From Sanderia malayensis (Eukaryota; Cnidaria; Scyphozoa; Semaeostomeae; Pelagiidae): 64,000 nt of DNA. The DNA is taken from contig RQOL01000282.1 in the NCBI GenBank assembly GCA_013076295.1, positions 1 to 64,000 on the forward strand, given 5' to 3'. The translations under genes and the position numbers were made by a program. Under the pieces are notes generated by a model that was not told where the DNA came from, did not search any database, and saw only the letters and a program-made list of their open reading frames with translations. Of this stretch, positions 11,076 through 22,151 are shown one piece after another. How positions within the stretch are numbered: the stretch's first letter is position 1; each line of letters starts with the position of its first letter.

Positions 11076-12330
11076 CTTGTTCAGGAATGACATAATCGGC
11101 TGGAAGTTGAGGAAGGTGAGTATAATTAGTGATCGATTGACCATGCACTTTCAAATTTTCGTCAATGTCATGTAGACATTGATACATATGTCGGTCTTCA
11201 AAAGCTATGGCCATATCTGGATGATTGAGTTGATCACGTCGTACAAAGTCTTCACTCAATGCTTCTTTGAACCTGTTGAAGAGTGCTGCGATATCTGAAG
11301 GTGTCTGAAAAAGAAGTAATGTTGCAAACAACTGTCTGAGTTGTATTGGCATGTTGAAAATAACTGCCTCCTCCAAACAGCGTATGATTTCAGCATCGTC
11401 TTCCAACAAACCTAGAGCTAAAGCTGCGTCTTTGAAAGAATTGCACAGGTTTCCTTCTATCGTGCGAAGATCTTCAAATGATGTGGCACCTCGTTTATGG
11501 AGATGCAATAGTCTGAGTGCGAATCTTTGCTCACATGGTCGTGGGTGAACTTGATATATTCTGCCTATGACAGGCAGTGTTCTCCGCTGTCTTGCTTTCC
11601 ATGTTTTGGTGCTGTCGTTGAAAACATAGTGTTCAGGAATCTCGTGATAGAGATATTGGCGTGCAACCGGGTCTTGTGCATTCAATTCAAACCAAGACGT
11701 CAGTGTGGTTTTTTCATTGATGTTTTGTAATTGCTCAACACAACCATTATCCTGAAAGTATACGGTCTGCCGATCAGGTAGATGAACATGCAGACGTTTG
11801 ATAGTGTGACTTTTCTTGTGCATGGAAAATTGAAATATCCTGTGAACAGCTTCATGTGGTCCAATATACCGAGCGTTGATGTATTGGCGTACTTCATCGT
11901 GCTCAATATCTTGAGGTACTTGTTGCTGTTGTCCTTGAAGAATTTCAACGTGTGCCATGTCTTGCCCTTTATGGATATACTTGAAAATATATTTGACGGA
12001 CTTGACAGTGCTACATATTTCGAGATTAATGTGACACTGATACTTGAGTAGAAGATAGCGATTATGTGGCACAACCCATGTATCATCTAGAAGTCGATCT
12101 TCCAGATTGACTGGTGACGACAGCGTCGTCTGTAGAGGGATAACCATTCGCATTGACTTGTGTTTCGGCAGTGCGATCTTTCGGAAATCGTTTCTTGCAT
12201 TTGTTATTCTCCATGCAAACACATCCGGGGTTTATATCACCACATGGACCATGTGTCATGTGCTTCAATACTAACCTGTGATATTTTGCATCCTGTGGGT
12301 CGGAATTTCAGCTGATATGAGTCGATCTAC
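11076..12330 (-). pseudogene. Helitron A exon 6: Rep C-terminal part with two-tyrosine motif
   Basis: The exon runs from the CTACAG acceptor at 12,331 to the GAACAAG/GTACTA donor at 11,076. It opens VDRLISAEIPDPQD-like and then has CVCMENNKCKKRFP, followed by a frame break near 12,115 where one base is missing relative to an intact HPVNLEDRLL. It then stays open for about 340 codons. VKYIFKYIHKG near 11,969-12,001 is the Helitron Rep motif 3 with both catalytic tyrosines (Y-x3-Y). Downstream YLYHEIPEHYVF, RRTLPVIGRI and ALRLLLHKRGA-type sequence is the usual link to the helicase. The matching exon in C is 53,435-54,692. Confidence 0.9.
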
Positions 12331-12457
12331 CTGTAGGTTTCGAAGAAAAATAGCATATGTAAGTTTTACAGTTTAAAATGGATTGTGTTTATACTAAGCA
12401 ATACAACTGATAATTATATTCCTAATTCTATATATAAATTATTGTTGTAGATGTTAC

Positions 12458-13641
12458 CTCTTCGGGTGTTCGTGGTCTATCAGCCTCAGACAGGAACAGA
12501 ATCATGTGAGCATGTGGTAGTCCTCTCTTTTGAAATTCAATGACATATACATGTGCAATGGTATGTCCTAGAATGTGCTTGTGAAGGATATCTTCCAGTA
12601 GTTCTTGTAGTTTGAGTTGAAATACTCGTGTGACGATGTCAGGTCGGTCATTCGCCTTCTGTCTGGTGTGGTAGAATGTTTTCTGAAATCTCCTTCCATT
12701 TGGGATTGGCGTCATGGTTAGGAAGATGTCAGGCTTGCCATACTTTCTGACGATAGTCATTGCATCTTGAAAGTTCTGGTACATATTTCGTTGACTGCCC
12801 AAAAAAGATGAGGGAAGTATGACAACACGACCGACATCAATATGAAGGGGTTCGTTGGGATTGTTTGCCCTGGCCATTTGATTTTCGATTTCAGCCCTTC
12901 TGTTCAGGTGATCCATCAGGCCTCGATAACTGTCAGCACGTATTTGCCGTTGATTTTGCAAAATCCAATTGAGCTTGTTTCCTTCTATTTTGGTGTATGC
13001 ATCCACCAGATATTGCTGAAAGAGAAGTGTTGCCCTGTGAATGGTAGACAGTTGATTTCTGACTGTATTCGGTACGAATAATATTCGGCGATTGTGAGTC
13101 GGATACGGTGGTTACGATCAGGATTTTCCTGGTCTTGTCCTCGACGTGTAGGTAGACGTTGAAGGTCCAAGCTGTATCCAGGATCACCCTGAAAGAACAA
13201 CAATGGATAGGTTAGAGGATCCGCAACAGGAGCTAAGGCATTAATCTTCATAAGATTACCACGCCTTGTTCGAATTTGAAGCTCTCTATTCTCGGGATTA
13301 GGAGCACCGCCATTGCGTGTAGTGTAGACTGCTGCAATTTCTCTGGCAGTAGGATTATCATATCTTCGATCTTGTTCTGGGCGACCGGTAATAATCATCT
13401 TGAACGTGGGAATTGGCTGATCATTGGCAATAGCTTGCTGCCTTTGCTCTTCCAGTACTTCTCCCATTGTTTTAAAATGTTGAGCAAATCGATTTACTGC
13501 CATCAATTCGTTTTGCAGCAGTGCCACCATGTCTAAGTCCAAGTTTTGTTCTCTGGCTGTGTTCTGGCTCTTGCAGTGCTTGTTGGGTGTCCATAATGTA
13601 TAATTCTGCATATTTTCGGGATCTGTCGGTTTCAGTTACCC
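12458..13641 (-). pseudogene. Helitron A exon 5: Helitron_like_N / Rep HUH domain
   Basis: After the CAACAG acceptor the exon reads VTETD...ELYIMDTQQ (one base lost shortly after), then NLDLDMVALLQNELMAV, FKMIITGRPEQDRRYDNPTA and PLTYPLLFFQGD. A second frame carries VDAYTKIEGNKLNWILQNQ, DVGRVVILPSSFLGSQRNMY and RKYGKPDIFLTM. The HUH motif is GLPHAHMILFL near 12,490-12,525, with both histidines present. The exon ends at a GAAGAG/GTAACA donor. Two or more frameshifts split it; B keeps the corresponding tail intact. In an intact element this domain nicks and joins single DNA strands. Confidence 0.9.
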
Positions 13642-13910
13642 CTGTTGAATTGAAAGAAACACTCTAAATTGTACTTCGTTATGTCAACTGTAATTTTCAA
13701 TGCAGCAAGTGCTTTGTTATAAAAGCATCATAAAGCGCCTTGATTTTCGATTGGACAACTCTTGATATTCAGGCAAGCATACAGAGAGCTTATCATTGTA
13801 TGTTGGGTGGGAAAAACATGAGGTTCTGTCAACATCCGTTTCATCACGTGAAGCTATTATATGAAAATGTAGCATAACATTATAAGATAAGAGACGGACG
13901 TTATATTTAC

Positions 13911-14432
13911 CTGTCATATGGTATGCACTTCCATGTATGGTGATGACTGGTGGTCCTGCATTAGCGTGTCTTACAACGTTAGCTGTCCAGGATGCCATCG
14001 CCATTAGTGAATTGTATCTACGGAAATTTTTGAGAAAATATTTAGATTCCTCAGTAGTTCCAGTGTATAAATGCATCACATTTGCGGGGGTGGTTGAATG
14101 GGATCGAGAGTTATTAATCCTCCCATACAACATTTGTTGTATTGCTTTTTTGAGTTGAGTTCCTCTCGGAAGTACTTCGCTTCACAGTGAATACATGTTC
14201 TGGTCATTTTCCCAAGATGATGAGGCATTGGGGAGAATTGAGGAATTTCAAGAATAGGTTGATTTACTTCCCTTTCTTGATGTTCGATGGGTTGGGGGAC
14301 ATCATCTTGGTGTTGTGGTGGGATTTCGTCTTGCATTTCAACTTCTTGTGGTTGTACCGCTATTTCATTTTCTTCATTCTCATTTTGAACGTTGGCTTGC
14401 AATTGCATAGCAGCAGGCAATATTTGTGGATC
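13911..14432 (-). pseudogene. Helitron A exon 4: N-terminal Cys-rich region
   Basis: The exon opens at CATTTCAG with DPQILPAAMQLQ and a Glu/Gln-rich stretch, then HHLGKMTRTCIHCEAKYF and KQYNKCCMGG. This is the C-x2-C ... CC zinc-finger-like block commonly seen N-terminal of Helitron Rep. A frame break follows (QPPPQM then stop); the downstream frame carries LYTGTTEESKYFLKNFRR, SLMAMASWTANVV and YHMTG up to the GTAAAT donor. C (51,309-51,828) has the same break at the same place. Confidence 0.85.
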
Positions 14433-14600
14433 CTGAAATGCAATGCAATGTAAGTTAATATAATTCAATCATGTGTTTTGAAATGCATAAAACTGAAACT
14501 TGTGAAGATGTCTATTTAGAGAGCAAAATAATTTCCTGACATGGTCCTATGGAGAATGACTGGTGTATTTTAAACCAATTGTGATGGTAGTCTGTTTTAC

Positions 14601-15542
14601 CTGATTATCATATGGAATTGGAATGTGTTGTTCCACGTTGATTTCATCAGGTTGTGCTGGCCTTTCAATTTCATTATTTTGATTTTCAATATGTGTTTGG
14701 GGTTGCATCTGCATTGGCCGTATCTGTTGATAATGAAAATGAAATGAAATTAGATACATTAAGTTATTAGTTATTGGAAATTGAAATGTCATTACTGTGT
14801 GATTATGTAAATTGATAAAAATTCATATGGAAACGTATGATACATTTGTAAAATAGCCAAATTACATGAGACATTTGGGTTATGGAAAATGGACTTCCTT
14901 AACTGTAGTTAGCTTGTGTTAAGAATTTTATTTTACCTCATTGTCATTTTGAGCTTGATTTACATTAAGCATCTCCACATCTGCCGTTTGTATTGCTGCT
15001 TGACCTTCATGATTACGATTCAGAAGGGGTTGTTGCAACTGCATAACCATCGGCGGTACCTGCAGATAGAAAAATATTGATAATTTGGTTGATATAATAA
15101 CTGATTTAATTTTGATAGTTTTTAATTACAAAAATCTGTATAATATATGGTTGAACTGATTTGAAAAGTTTAGCACAAATTCTAGGGTTGTGTGTACCTG
15201 AAGTTGAGGAGCCAGTGCTGCAGGATATTGCAAGCAATTGTTTATTAGTTGTGGTACTGCTATAAGTCCATAGTTGGGAAGCATCACAGGTAGTTGCCAT
15301 GGCACATGCAATGCCTGCATCTGTGGATAATGAAGTGGGAGTGGTTGATATTCTGGGGCTGGTTGCTGAGGGTATTCTTGCTGCAACTGGTGAAGATCAT
15401 TGACTGCTTCCTGTACCATATTATTAGGTGGTAAATCAACAGGATAAGGTTGTTGGTTATTCTCACGACGGCGGCGAGCTGCATCCCGCATTTGATTGCG
15501 ACGACTGGTGCCAGTAATGCCCTTTCTGGCTTTTCTTGGCAT
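14601..15542 (-). CDS. Helitron A coding exons 1-3, Gln-rich N-terminus
   Basis: Three phase-0 exons: 15,542-15,198 (115 codons), 15,059-14,937 (41 codons) and 14,723-14,601 (41 codons), each with GT-AG borders. Exon 1 starts at an ATG giving MPRKARKGITGTSRRNQMRD and then an Arg-rich RRRRENNQQP stretch, likely a nuclear-localisation or nucleic-acid-binding tail, followed by Gln/Pro-rich sequence. Exons 2 and 3 are the same length and resemble each other and the start of exon 4 (VPPMVMQLQ, IRPMQMQPQ, ILPAAMQLQ), suggesting exon duplication. All three are open in A. In C exon 1 is frameshifted and exons 2 and 3 each lack one base. The start is chosen because it follows a leader intron acceptor (TCTTGCAG) and is conserved as an ATG in C. 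Confidence 0.7.
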
Positions 15543-15707
15543 TTTGCAAGATGTGATATAAAAAAAGAAAAAAATGTGTTTATATGCAACCCAATTTAAG
15601 TGAAAATGTTAAAATTTGAAATAAGAGTGATTTTTGTGAGCAACTGGATGGGTTTGTTGTTTTGTGGTGAGCTGCAAGATAAAATAAATAATTTAAAACA
15701 TAATTGT

Positions 15708-16596
15708 GGGCCCCTTGTTATTCCTGCTTTTTATAAATGATATCACTATGCAAATTGACTCCCATCTAAGACTATTTGCTGACGACTGTCTGTTATACGA
15801 AGAAGTGAATGATTCAGTTATGGCTGAAAACCTTCAAAGGAACCTTCATTTGTTGGGACAGTGGGCAGAGAAATGGAAAATGTCGTTTAATGTTTCTAAA
15901 TGCTACCACACGTCAATAGGACCAAAGGGAAATATTCCAGCGTTCGAATATAAGTTGAATGGTGAAATTCTGAAAGAAGTAACCCATCATGCCTATCTTG
16001 GAATTGAGATTGACTGTAAATTAAAATGGGAGGAACATGTCACAAAAATAGTCAGTAAAGGCAACAGATCATTGGCGTTCTTAAGGAGAAATCTCGGGAT
16101 GTGCCCAAAGAACATAAAATGCGCAGCATACTTTACTCTAGTACGTCCACATTTGGAATATTCAGCATGTGCATGGGATCCATATCTAAAGGGCCAGAAA
16201 GACAAAATCGAGAAAGTGCAGAAGAAGGCTGCAAGATTTGTGGAAAATAATCACTGCAGAGAAACAGGCACAATGACCAAAATGCTGGAGGACTTACGCT
16301 GGCCAACTTTGGAGACACGTAGGAAATATATGCGCCTTATAATGTTCTATAAAATTGTTCACAATGAGATTGACATGAAACTTCCTTCATACGTTATGGA
16401 ACAAAGAAAGGCTACAAGAAGCAGCGGAACAAATTCCAAGAACTTTATTAATTTACAACCAAGATTAGACTGTTATAAATTTTCCTTTTTTACAAGAACA
16501 ATCAAAGAATGGAACATGCTTCCACCTGACCTTAAATGTCAGAACACGTTTAGTATATTTAAAGTAGCTTTAAGAAGACATTTAAAATTAGATTAA
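15708..16596 (+). pseudogene. reverse transcriptase C-terminal fragment, CR1/jockey group
   Basis: The 296-codon open fragment starts at GPLLFLLFINDI (RT motif before the catalytic box), then LFADDCLLYEE, with F-A-D-D in place of Y-A-D-D, then YLGIEIDCKLKWEEHV and the thumb/C-terminal segment LRRNLGMCPK, YSACAWDPYL, VQKKAARFV and FFTRTIKEWNMLPPDL. It stops at TAA 16,594-16,596. The upstream fingers, the endonuclease domain and ORF1 are absent because of 5' truncation. No internal stops, so the insertion is fairly young. Not functional alone. Confidence 0.92.
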
Positions 16597-16698
16597 AATT
16601 TATTTATTTGTTTATTTATTCATTTATTTATTTATTATTTTAATTCATCAGTGTGATACCCATTGCGGGTTTTACTGATTATAGAGATAGATAGATAG
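15708..16698 (+). mobile_element. 5'-truncated CR1-like LINE insertion
   Basis: The 991-bp insertion is flanked by an ATTGT duplication (15,703-15,707 and 16,699-16,703). The matching place in the inverted arm (about 50,060-50,075) is uninterrupted, so the insertion post-dates the arm duplication. The 5' end falls inside the reverse-transcriptase domain. The 3' end has TTTATT-rich sequence and a short GATA repeat tail, as in many non-LTR elements. It lies opposite to Helitron A, a few tens of bases from the acceptor of its first coding exon. Confidence 0.9.
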
Positions 16699-16703
16699 AT
16701 TGT

Positions 16704-17640
16704 AAGAAATGTTTGGGATTACTCTTGACTGTTGAATTAAATTATTGGTTATTTAAAGTTTCCAAATAAAAATATTGGAGCACTTTATCTTATCACCTAC
16801 CTCACTCTTTCTATTGTGTTCTTCAAGACCTAAAAGGAAAACAGTTGTGATAATGTATAAATTGGAATAGTTAATCATCCATTTCATTTTTGCAAAGAAA
16901 AATTCATAAACCTACATTTGATGTGTTTGTAAAGGCTAGATTTTATTTGCCTTATGCAGTAAATTTGCTTTCTATTGATAAGAAATTGTTGCAATTGTTA
17001 ATACCACTTTATAGTAGCTAAGGTTCATATTGGGGATATGAATGTACATTATAGAGTGAGGCATTTAAACATTAATTAAAATAGGCTTTGTATAGGAATA
17101 ATTGTTGTCATACTCACCAAATATTTCGAGGAATCAACTTTTTTGAAACGCTGTTTTTGCAAAAGAAAAAAATATTTTGGATGAATTGATTATCTTGTAA
17201 ACATGTAAACTTGTATGTTATTATGTTGATTGAGTGAAAAATAAGAAAAAATGTCAAAGTGAAGGAGTGAAACACTTACCTACTTTATTAAAAAACTTTA
17301 CTTTGTTATTTAGAAATGAGTAATTGAGAATTACTTTCACCAATGACAATTACAAACCCATTGATGATACCCTGAGAAAAAGCAATGAAATGCGATGTAA
17401 TGAAAGACAAAGTTGCTTTAAGGAAGACGCTGTTAAACTTTATAGCGTGTAGAGGAAAGTTTAGGAGAAGCAAATATGAACATTCCACATACCAATTACA
17501 AAAATGCACTTTTGCTATCAATTTTTTTATCAAACGATATATATAATTGATATCATTTATTCTCTGGCGATTTATACGACAGTCAGAAATTGCACAAAAA
17601 GTTTTACATTTGCTATATCCACCAACAAAGTAAAGACGCA
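16704..17640 (-). other. Helitron A 5' leader with small non-coding exons
   Basis: Collinear with 49,080-50,060 of the inverted arm. Several short exon candidates have GT-AG borders in both arms, for example the block matching 49,606-49,639 (GTTTCAAAAAAGTTGATTCC, donor GTGAGT) and the one matching 49,933-49,960 (GTCTTGAAGAACACAATAG). No long frame is shared, so I read them as 5' untranslated exons. Confidence 0.5.
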
Positions 17641-17644
17641 ATTG

Positions 17645-17700
17645 CTATTTTAAATTCGCGCCAATTTGAAAGAATTGTAGCCTCTACTGGGTGCATTGTC
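17645..17700 (-). promoter_or_regulatory. putative Helitron A promoter, E2F-like site
   Basis: On the minus strand AAATTGGCGCGAATTT (17,652-17,667) contains TTGGCGCGAA, very close to the E2F consensus TTTSGCGC. It lies next to a GTAGAGGCTACAATTCT-like block also found at the C promoter (49,041-49,060) and at the small-gene promoters. Confidence 0.5.
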
Positions 17701-18105
17701 TCGTTGTTGCTCTTTTGTGATTCTTGTATGGGATGGGAAAGGAAAGGGGTGTTCTTGTTCTTTGTGCTATAGAACTCGTTGAACGAATGTGAATATATTC
17801 CTTGGAGATCTTTGCAATCAAGTATCATCTAATGATCATGTAAATTTATTTGATTGTAATGAACAACATTGATTATGTGTCAGGTGTTATATGCTGCAAA
17901 ACACGCGTGTTGAAAGACAGGAAAAGCAAGAATGACAGTAGGCCATGAAAGGTTCACCAAAGTTAAGAAGGTATTACCTAATCATACTTATTGTTTGACT
18001 GGATGAAACATTGGCTTAATTTAAGTAATTCATTTGAAAATAAATTACTTACATGCATAGAGTTAAGGCGAAATTAGGAGAAGTGAGCTGAGCCAATGAG
18101 CCTTA

Positions 18106-18476
18106 CCGTAAATTCTCTATTAAGCCCCCCCTCTCTAATTAGACCCCCCTTTTCAGAAGGAAAAATTTAATAAGCCCCCCCTCTCAATTTAGCCCCCCCC
18201 CAATCTTCACAGATGCCAAAATAAGTAAACTTGACAAACAACAGACCACTGAAAATGGTTTTCTATTACAAAATATTTATTAAGCACCAACCCCCCCCAA
18301 TCTTCACTGATGCCAAAATTTGTAAACTTGACAAACAGCAGACCACTGAAAATGGTTTTCTATTACAAAATATTTAAGCCCCCTCTCTCAATTTAGCCCC
18401 CCCTCTCTAATAAGCCCCCTCTTTAAAGTACTGAAAATCAATAAGCCCCCCGGGGGGCTTAAGAGAGAATTTACGG
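18106..18476. mobile_element. TA-inserting MITE, 371 bp
   Basis: Inverted termini beginning CCGTAAATTCTCT and continuing into TTAAGCCCCCC bound the element, with TA duplicated at 18,104-18,105 and 18,477-18,478. Units 2 and 3 have the intact empty site (GAGCCTTATACGATG) near 21,070 and 23,650. The TA duplication suggests the Tc1/mariner group. The interior has C-rich AAGCCCCCC motifs and an internal duplication (ACAGACCACTGAAAATGG twice). No coding capacity. Confidence 0.92.
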
Positions 18477-18499
18477 TATAGGATGTCTTCTTGTGTTTC

Positions 18500-18568
18500 A
18501 GGTGCCCCCAGACATAAAGTGAATTCTTGTGGTGTGCTGCCATTCCTTGTGAACATTATTGTAGTCAG
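18500..18568 (+). other. possible plus-strand exon converging on small gene 1
   Basis: A TTGTGTTTCAG acceptor, then GTGCCCCCAGACATAAAG...GTAGTCAG and a strong GTGGGT/GTGAGT donor. The same exon-like block is at about 21,095-21,163, 23,675-23,742 and inverted at 48,540-48,608. In units 2 and 3 an upstream CTATAAAACTCG TATA box (20,731 and 23,316) could start the transcript. No frame is conserved, so it could be a non-coding RNA running tail to tail with the small gene. Confidence 0.3.
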
Positions 18569-18924
18569 GTGGGTTCATGTTAAGTATATAAAGATTTGTT
18601 CAAAAAAATAGACAGTGTCTGCTGCTTTGCAATGATATCTTTGCATGAATGAAACAATTTACAAACAAAAACATTTACTTACTATACATACAACAAATAT
18701 ATCATTAAACAACACTGACAAATAAATAAATACAATAACATAAAGGAAATTGATAAAAAGGAAAAAGCATGTGGGTGCATAATATCACAGTATAGGCCAA
18801 AATAGTGTTTGTAGTTTGTATTCATTTTCAATTTAGACTGCAGCACGGGAAGAATTTGTCAAAAGAAAGGCATAATTTTATTTGTGTCTGTGATATTATG
18901 CAGAGAAGACAACAAAGGTTAAGG

Positions 18925-19572
18925 CTATTTTTTTTCTGAAATCTTAGCCATATCCATCATTGTCTTTTGTAGATCACGTGTGGGCATGTTAGTCCACATG
19001 AAAGGTGATCTGCTTGATCCTGGCTTAAAAGTAAACTTTTTTTTCTTATTTTGTGTTTTTTTTCTAATTAGATTAATTTTCATCCTGTCTGTTGACCTGC
19101 AAAGAAAATATTTGTTTTTAAAACAATGCTTGGTTGTGTCATAGAGGATTGCATGCAATGTTGAGAAGAATTGGTGAAAGACAGTAGATAATAATGGGTA
19201 TGTTGGAAGTAACTTACTTCAGCTTCTCCTTTTCAATTCGGTTTCCTTGCATTGTTACAAAGTTGAACTTGGTGTGTTTTTCAAATTTAAAGTTGGCAGA
19301 ACATTCTTTTTTTAGTTTGGCAATATTTTCAAATGGGAACATCTGAAAGGATAGAAGTGGTGTAGAAAGAAGTCAAGTCAAGGTTGCTCTGAACAATGTA
19401 AAAAGTAAAGTAGTGGCATTGAGACTTGTATAGTGTAATTTCGTAAATGTTGATAATAACCTTTATTTCTCCTTGGGAAGATATTGTGATGTTGTGTTGT
19501 TGAGGCTGCATAGGAGTGTCATCTTCACGAAAAAGTTCCTCATCAGTTTGATTGGAGGCCATTGTAAAGAAT
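18925..19572 (-). CDS. small three-exon gene, unit 1 (lysine-rich protein, 132 aa)
   Basis: Coding exons 19,562-19,461 (34 codons), 19,342-19,218 (125 nt) and 19,096-18,925 (172 nt, stop TAG) splice with consensus GT-AG borders into 132 residues. Exon 1 is acidic and Gln-rich (MASNQTDEELFREDDTPMQP). Exon 2 carries IAKLKKECSANFKFEK and TKFNFVTMQG. Exon 3 has the basic run RKKTQNKKKKFTFKPG, a likely nuclear-localisation signal, and ends with MWTNMPTRDLQKTMMD. No family recognised. It lies directly upstream of Helitron A in the same orientation and is repeated in units 2 and 3, the inverted arm (47,551-48,189) and a diverged copy at 59,969-60,632. Unit 1 has every exon open. Non-coding leader exons precede it from a promoter near 20,210. 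Confidence 0.7.
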
Positions 19573-20139
19573 CTATGAATGAATATGTTGTATCAATTTC
19601 ATGTTGGTAATAAAATTGCAAGAGGTTAATGAAGGAGATAAAATATATCTGTTAAGTGTTAATTGACTGCTCTATTCTTGCAAGAGGAAAATTAAAGACC
19701 ATTGTGTGAGAAATAAAGTTTGTGAAATAAACTTACATAAGGTGTGCAAAAAAGTGTGAATGTTGAGTTGCTTTGAAGAGAAAAAATTGCATAAGAAAAA
19801 TGAAAATTGAGACAAAAATGTTATGGGCAGTTGTTTATTGTGTTCACAGCAGAATATTCCTGACAAAGGAGAAGTAAGGGCAGTTGGAAGAGAAACAAAG
19901 TTTGCAAAATGCTTACCAAGGTGTATGTAGAGAAAAGTTGAATGTTGAATTGCCTGCAAGAGAGAAATTGCATTAAAAAGGTTAAAAACGAGACAAAAAT
20001 GTTATTTAAAGTTAGTTGCAGTGTTAGTATGTGTCTTGTGATTATTTGTGTCATGTGTGAATGTTTTAAAATATATATTTAGTTCATAATTGTAGAAATG
20101 AAATTTTGTGTATACTTACGTTGAAAAATTTTGGTGCTG

Positions 20140-20270
20140 CAGTGGGGTTGAAAAAAATTTTTTTCGTGTTTACGGACGGTCTTGGCGCAAGAGAAATTTT
20201 AAAATTTCCCGCCCTAATTCAATAGGTGGGAGATGAGTAGCCTCTATTCGGCGCCGCGCCTCGTTGTTGT
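20140..20270 (-). promoter_or_regulatory. small-gene promoter, unit 1, E2F-like site
   Basis: TTTCCCGCC at 20,205-20,213 reads GGCGGGAAA on the coding strand, an E2F-type core. GAATAGAGGCTAC and a GCGCGGCGCC block lie just upstream. A CAACGTAAGTATAC donor downstream closes the first leader exon. The same arrangement is at 22,790-22,798, 25,370-25,378 and 46,907-46,915. Confidence 0.5.
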
Positions 20271-21518
20271 TTCGTATATGATTGTTGTTGTTGTTGCTTG
20301 ACTTGATCAGGAAAGTTATCGAAGAGAACTTGCGAGTATAAGAAGAAATGATTGATTTGATGATTTCTATGCATCATATGTAGAAAAATAGGTAGTTTCT
20401 CACAATCGGTCTGTGCTGATTATGTTACCTCTTATGATGATGTATTGGACAGTGGTAGTTCAACACAGCAACAACATGTACCTCGCACCCTTTGAAAGAA
20501 GAGAAAAATGGCGTTCTTGTTCCTTGCTTGGGAGAAGTGTGGTCGTGGAAAGGAAGTTGTAAGTATAAGAAGAAATAATTTCTTGAACTTTATGCATATA
20601 ATCTAGAAATAGATCATTTCTCACTGACGGGTTGTGCGCATTATGTTAGCTGTTATGAATGATAATCTATTCGAGGAATGCAACAACAACAACAGGACGC
20701 ATGGGAAAGGAATGGTGTTCTTGTTCTTTGCGCTATAAAACTCGTTGAACGAATGTGAATATATTCCTTGGAGATCATTGCAATCAAGTATCATCTAATG
20801 ATCATGTAAATTTATTTGATTGTAATGAACAACATTGATTATGTATCAGGTGTTATATGCTGCAAAACACGCGTGTTGAAAGACAGGAAAAGCAAGAATG
20901 ACAGTAGGCCATGGAAGGTTCACCAAAGTTAAGAAGGTATTACCTAATCATACTTATTGTTTGACTGGATGAATACATTGGCTTAATTTAAGTAATTCAT
21001 TTGAAAATAAATTACTTACATGCATAGAGTTAAGGCAAAATTAGGAGAAGTGAGCTGAGCCAATGAGCCTTATACGATGTCTTCTTGTGTTTCAGGTGCC
21101 CCCAGACATAAAGTGAATTCTTGTGGTGTGTTGCCATTCCTTGTGAACATTATTGTAGTCAGGTGAGTTCATGTTAAGTATATAAAGATTTGTTCAAAAA
21201 AATAGACAGTGTCTGCTGCTTTGCAATGATATCTTTGCATGAATGAAACAATTTACAAACAAAAACATTTACTTACTATACATACAACAAATATATCATT
21301 AAACAACACTGACAAATAAATAAATACAATAACATAAAGGAAATTGATAAAAAGGAAAAAGCATGTGGGTGCATAATATCACAGTATAGGCCAAAATAGT
21401 GTTTGTAGTTTGTATTCATTTTCAATTTAGACTGCAGCACGGGAAGAATTTGTCAAAAGAAAGGCATAATTTTATTTGTGTGTGTGATATTATGCAGAGA
21501 AGACAACAAAGGTTAAGG

Positions 21519-22151
21519 CTATTTTTTTTCTGAAATCTTAGCCATATCCATCATTGTCTTTTGTAGATCACGTGTGGGCATGTTAGTCCACATGAAAGGT
21601 GATCTGCTTGATCCTGGCTTAAAAGTAAACTTTTTTTTTTTTTGTGTTTTTTTCTAATTAGATTAATTTTCATCCTGTCTGTTGACCTGCAAAGAAAATA
21701 TTTGTTTTCAAAACAATGCTTGGTTGTGTCATAGAGGATTGCATGCAATGTTGAGAAGAATTGGTGAAAGACAGTAGATAATAATGGGTATGTTGGAAGT
21801 AACTTACTTCAGCTTCTCCTTTTCAATTCGGTTTCCTTGCATTGTTACAAAGTTGAACTTGGTGTGTTTTTCAAATTTAAAGTTGGCAGAACATTCTTTT
21901 TTAGTTTTGCAATATTTTCAAATGGGAACATCTGAAAGGATAGAAGTGGTGTAGAAAGAAGTCAAGTCAAGGTTGCTCTGAACAATGTAAAAAGTAAAGT
22001 AGTGGCATTGAGACTTGTATAGTGTAATTTAGTAAATGTTGATAATAACCTTTATTTCTCCTTGGAAAGATATTGTGATGTTGTGTTGTTGAGGCTGCAT
22101 AGGAGTGTCATCTTCACGAAGAAGTTCCTCATCAGTTTGATTGGAGGCCAT
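21519..22151 (-). pseudogene. small three-exon gene, unit 2 (frameshifted)
   Basis: Same structure as unit 1: exon 1 22,151-22,050 open (MASNQTDEELLREDD), exon 2 21,931-21,808 and exon 3 from 21,686. Exon 2 is 124 nt rather than 125 because the AAAAAAA run before GAATG lost a base. The poly-A tract encoding the lysine run in exon 3 is also altered, giving a shifted ending. Both lesions are in homopolymer runs, so sequencing error cannot be excluded. Confidence 0.7.

Larger units (their letters stand above)
8754..17670 (-). mobile_element. Helitron A (minus strand, degenerate)
   Basis: A full Rep-helicase unit on the minus strand runs from an E2F-like promoter near 17,660 through a multi-exon leader, eight coding exons (15,542 to 9,313) and a 3' end with a hairpin at 8,780-8,815. 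Close similarity among A, B and C appears to stop at CCGGCAATCT (8,754-8,763 here). It has the same intron positions as C and B. Lesions include a 26-bp deletion removing the start of the Walker A loop near 10,803, a frameshift at Walker B, and frameshifts in exons 4, 5 and 6. A LINE sits in its leader intron. The exact 5' terminus is not determined. Confidence 0.85.

Noticed and set aside
11782..12051. Plus-strand frame opposite Helitron A Rep
   Set aside because: Shadow of the Rep exon on the other strand; the same shadow appears opposite B and C.
19672..20054. Minus-strand frames such as MQAIQHSTFLYIHLGKHFANF
   Set aside because: They span leader exons and introns of the small gene; the conserved features are splice sites, not codons, and the frames differ between units.
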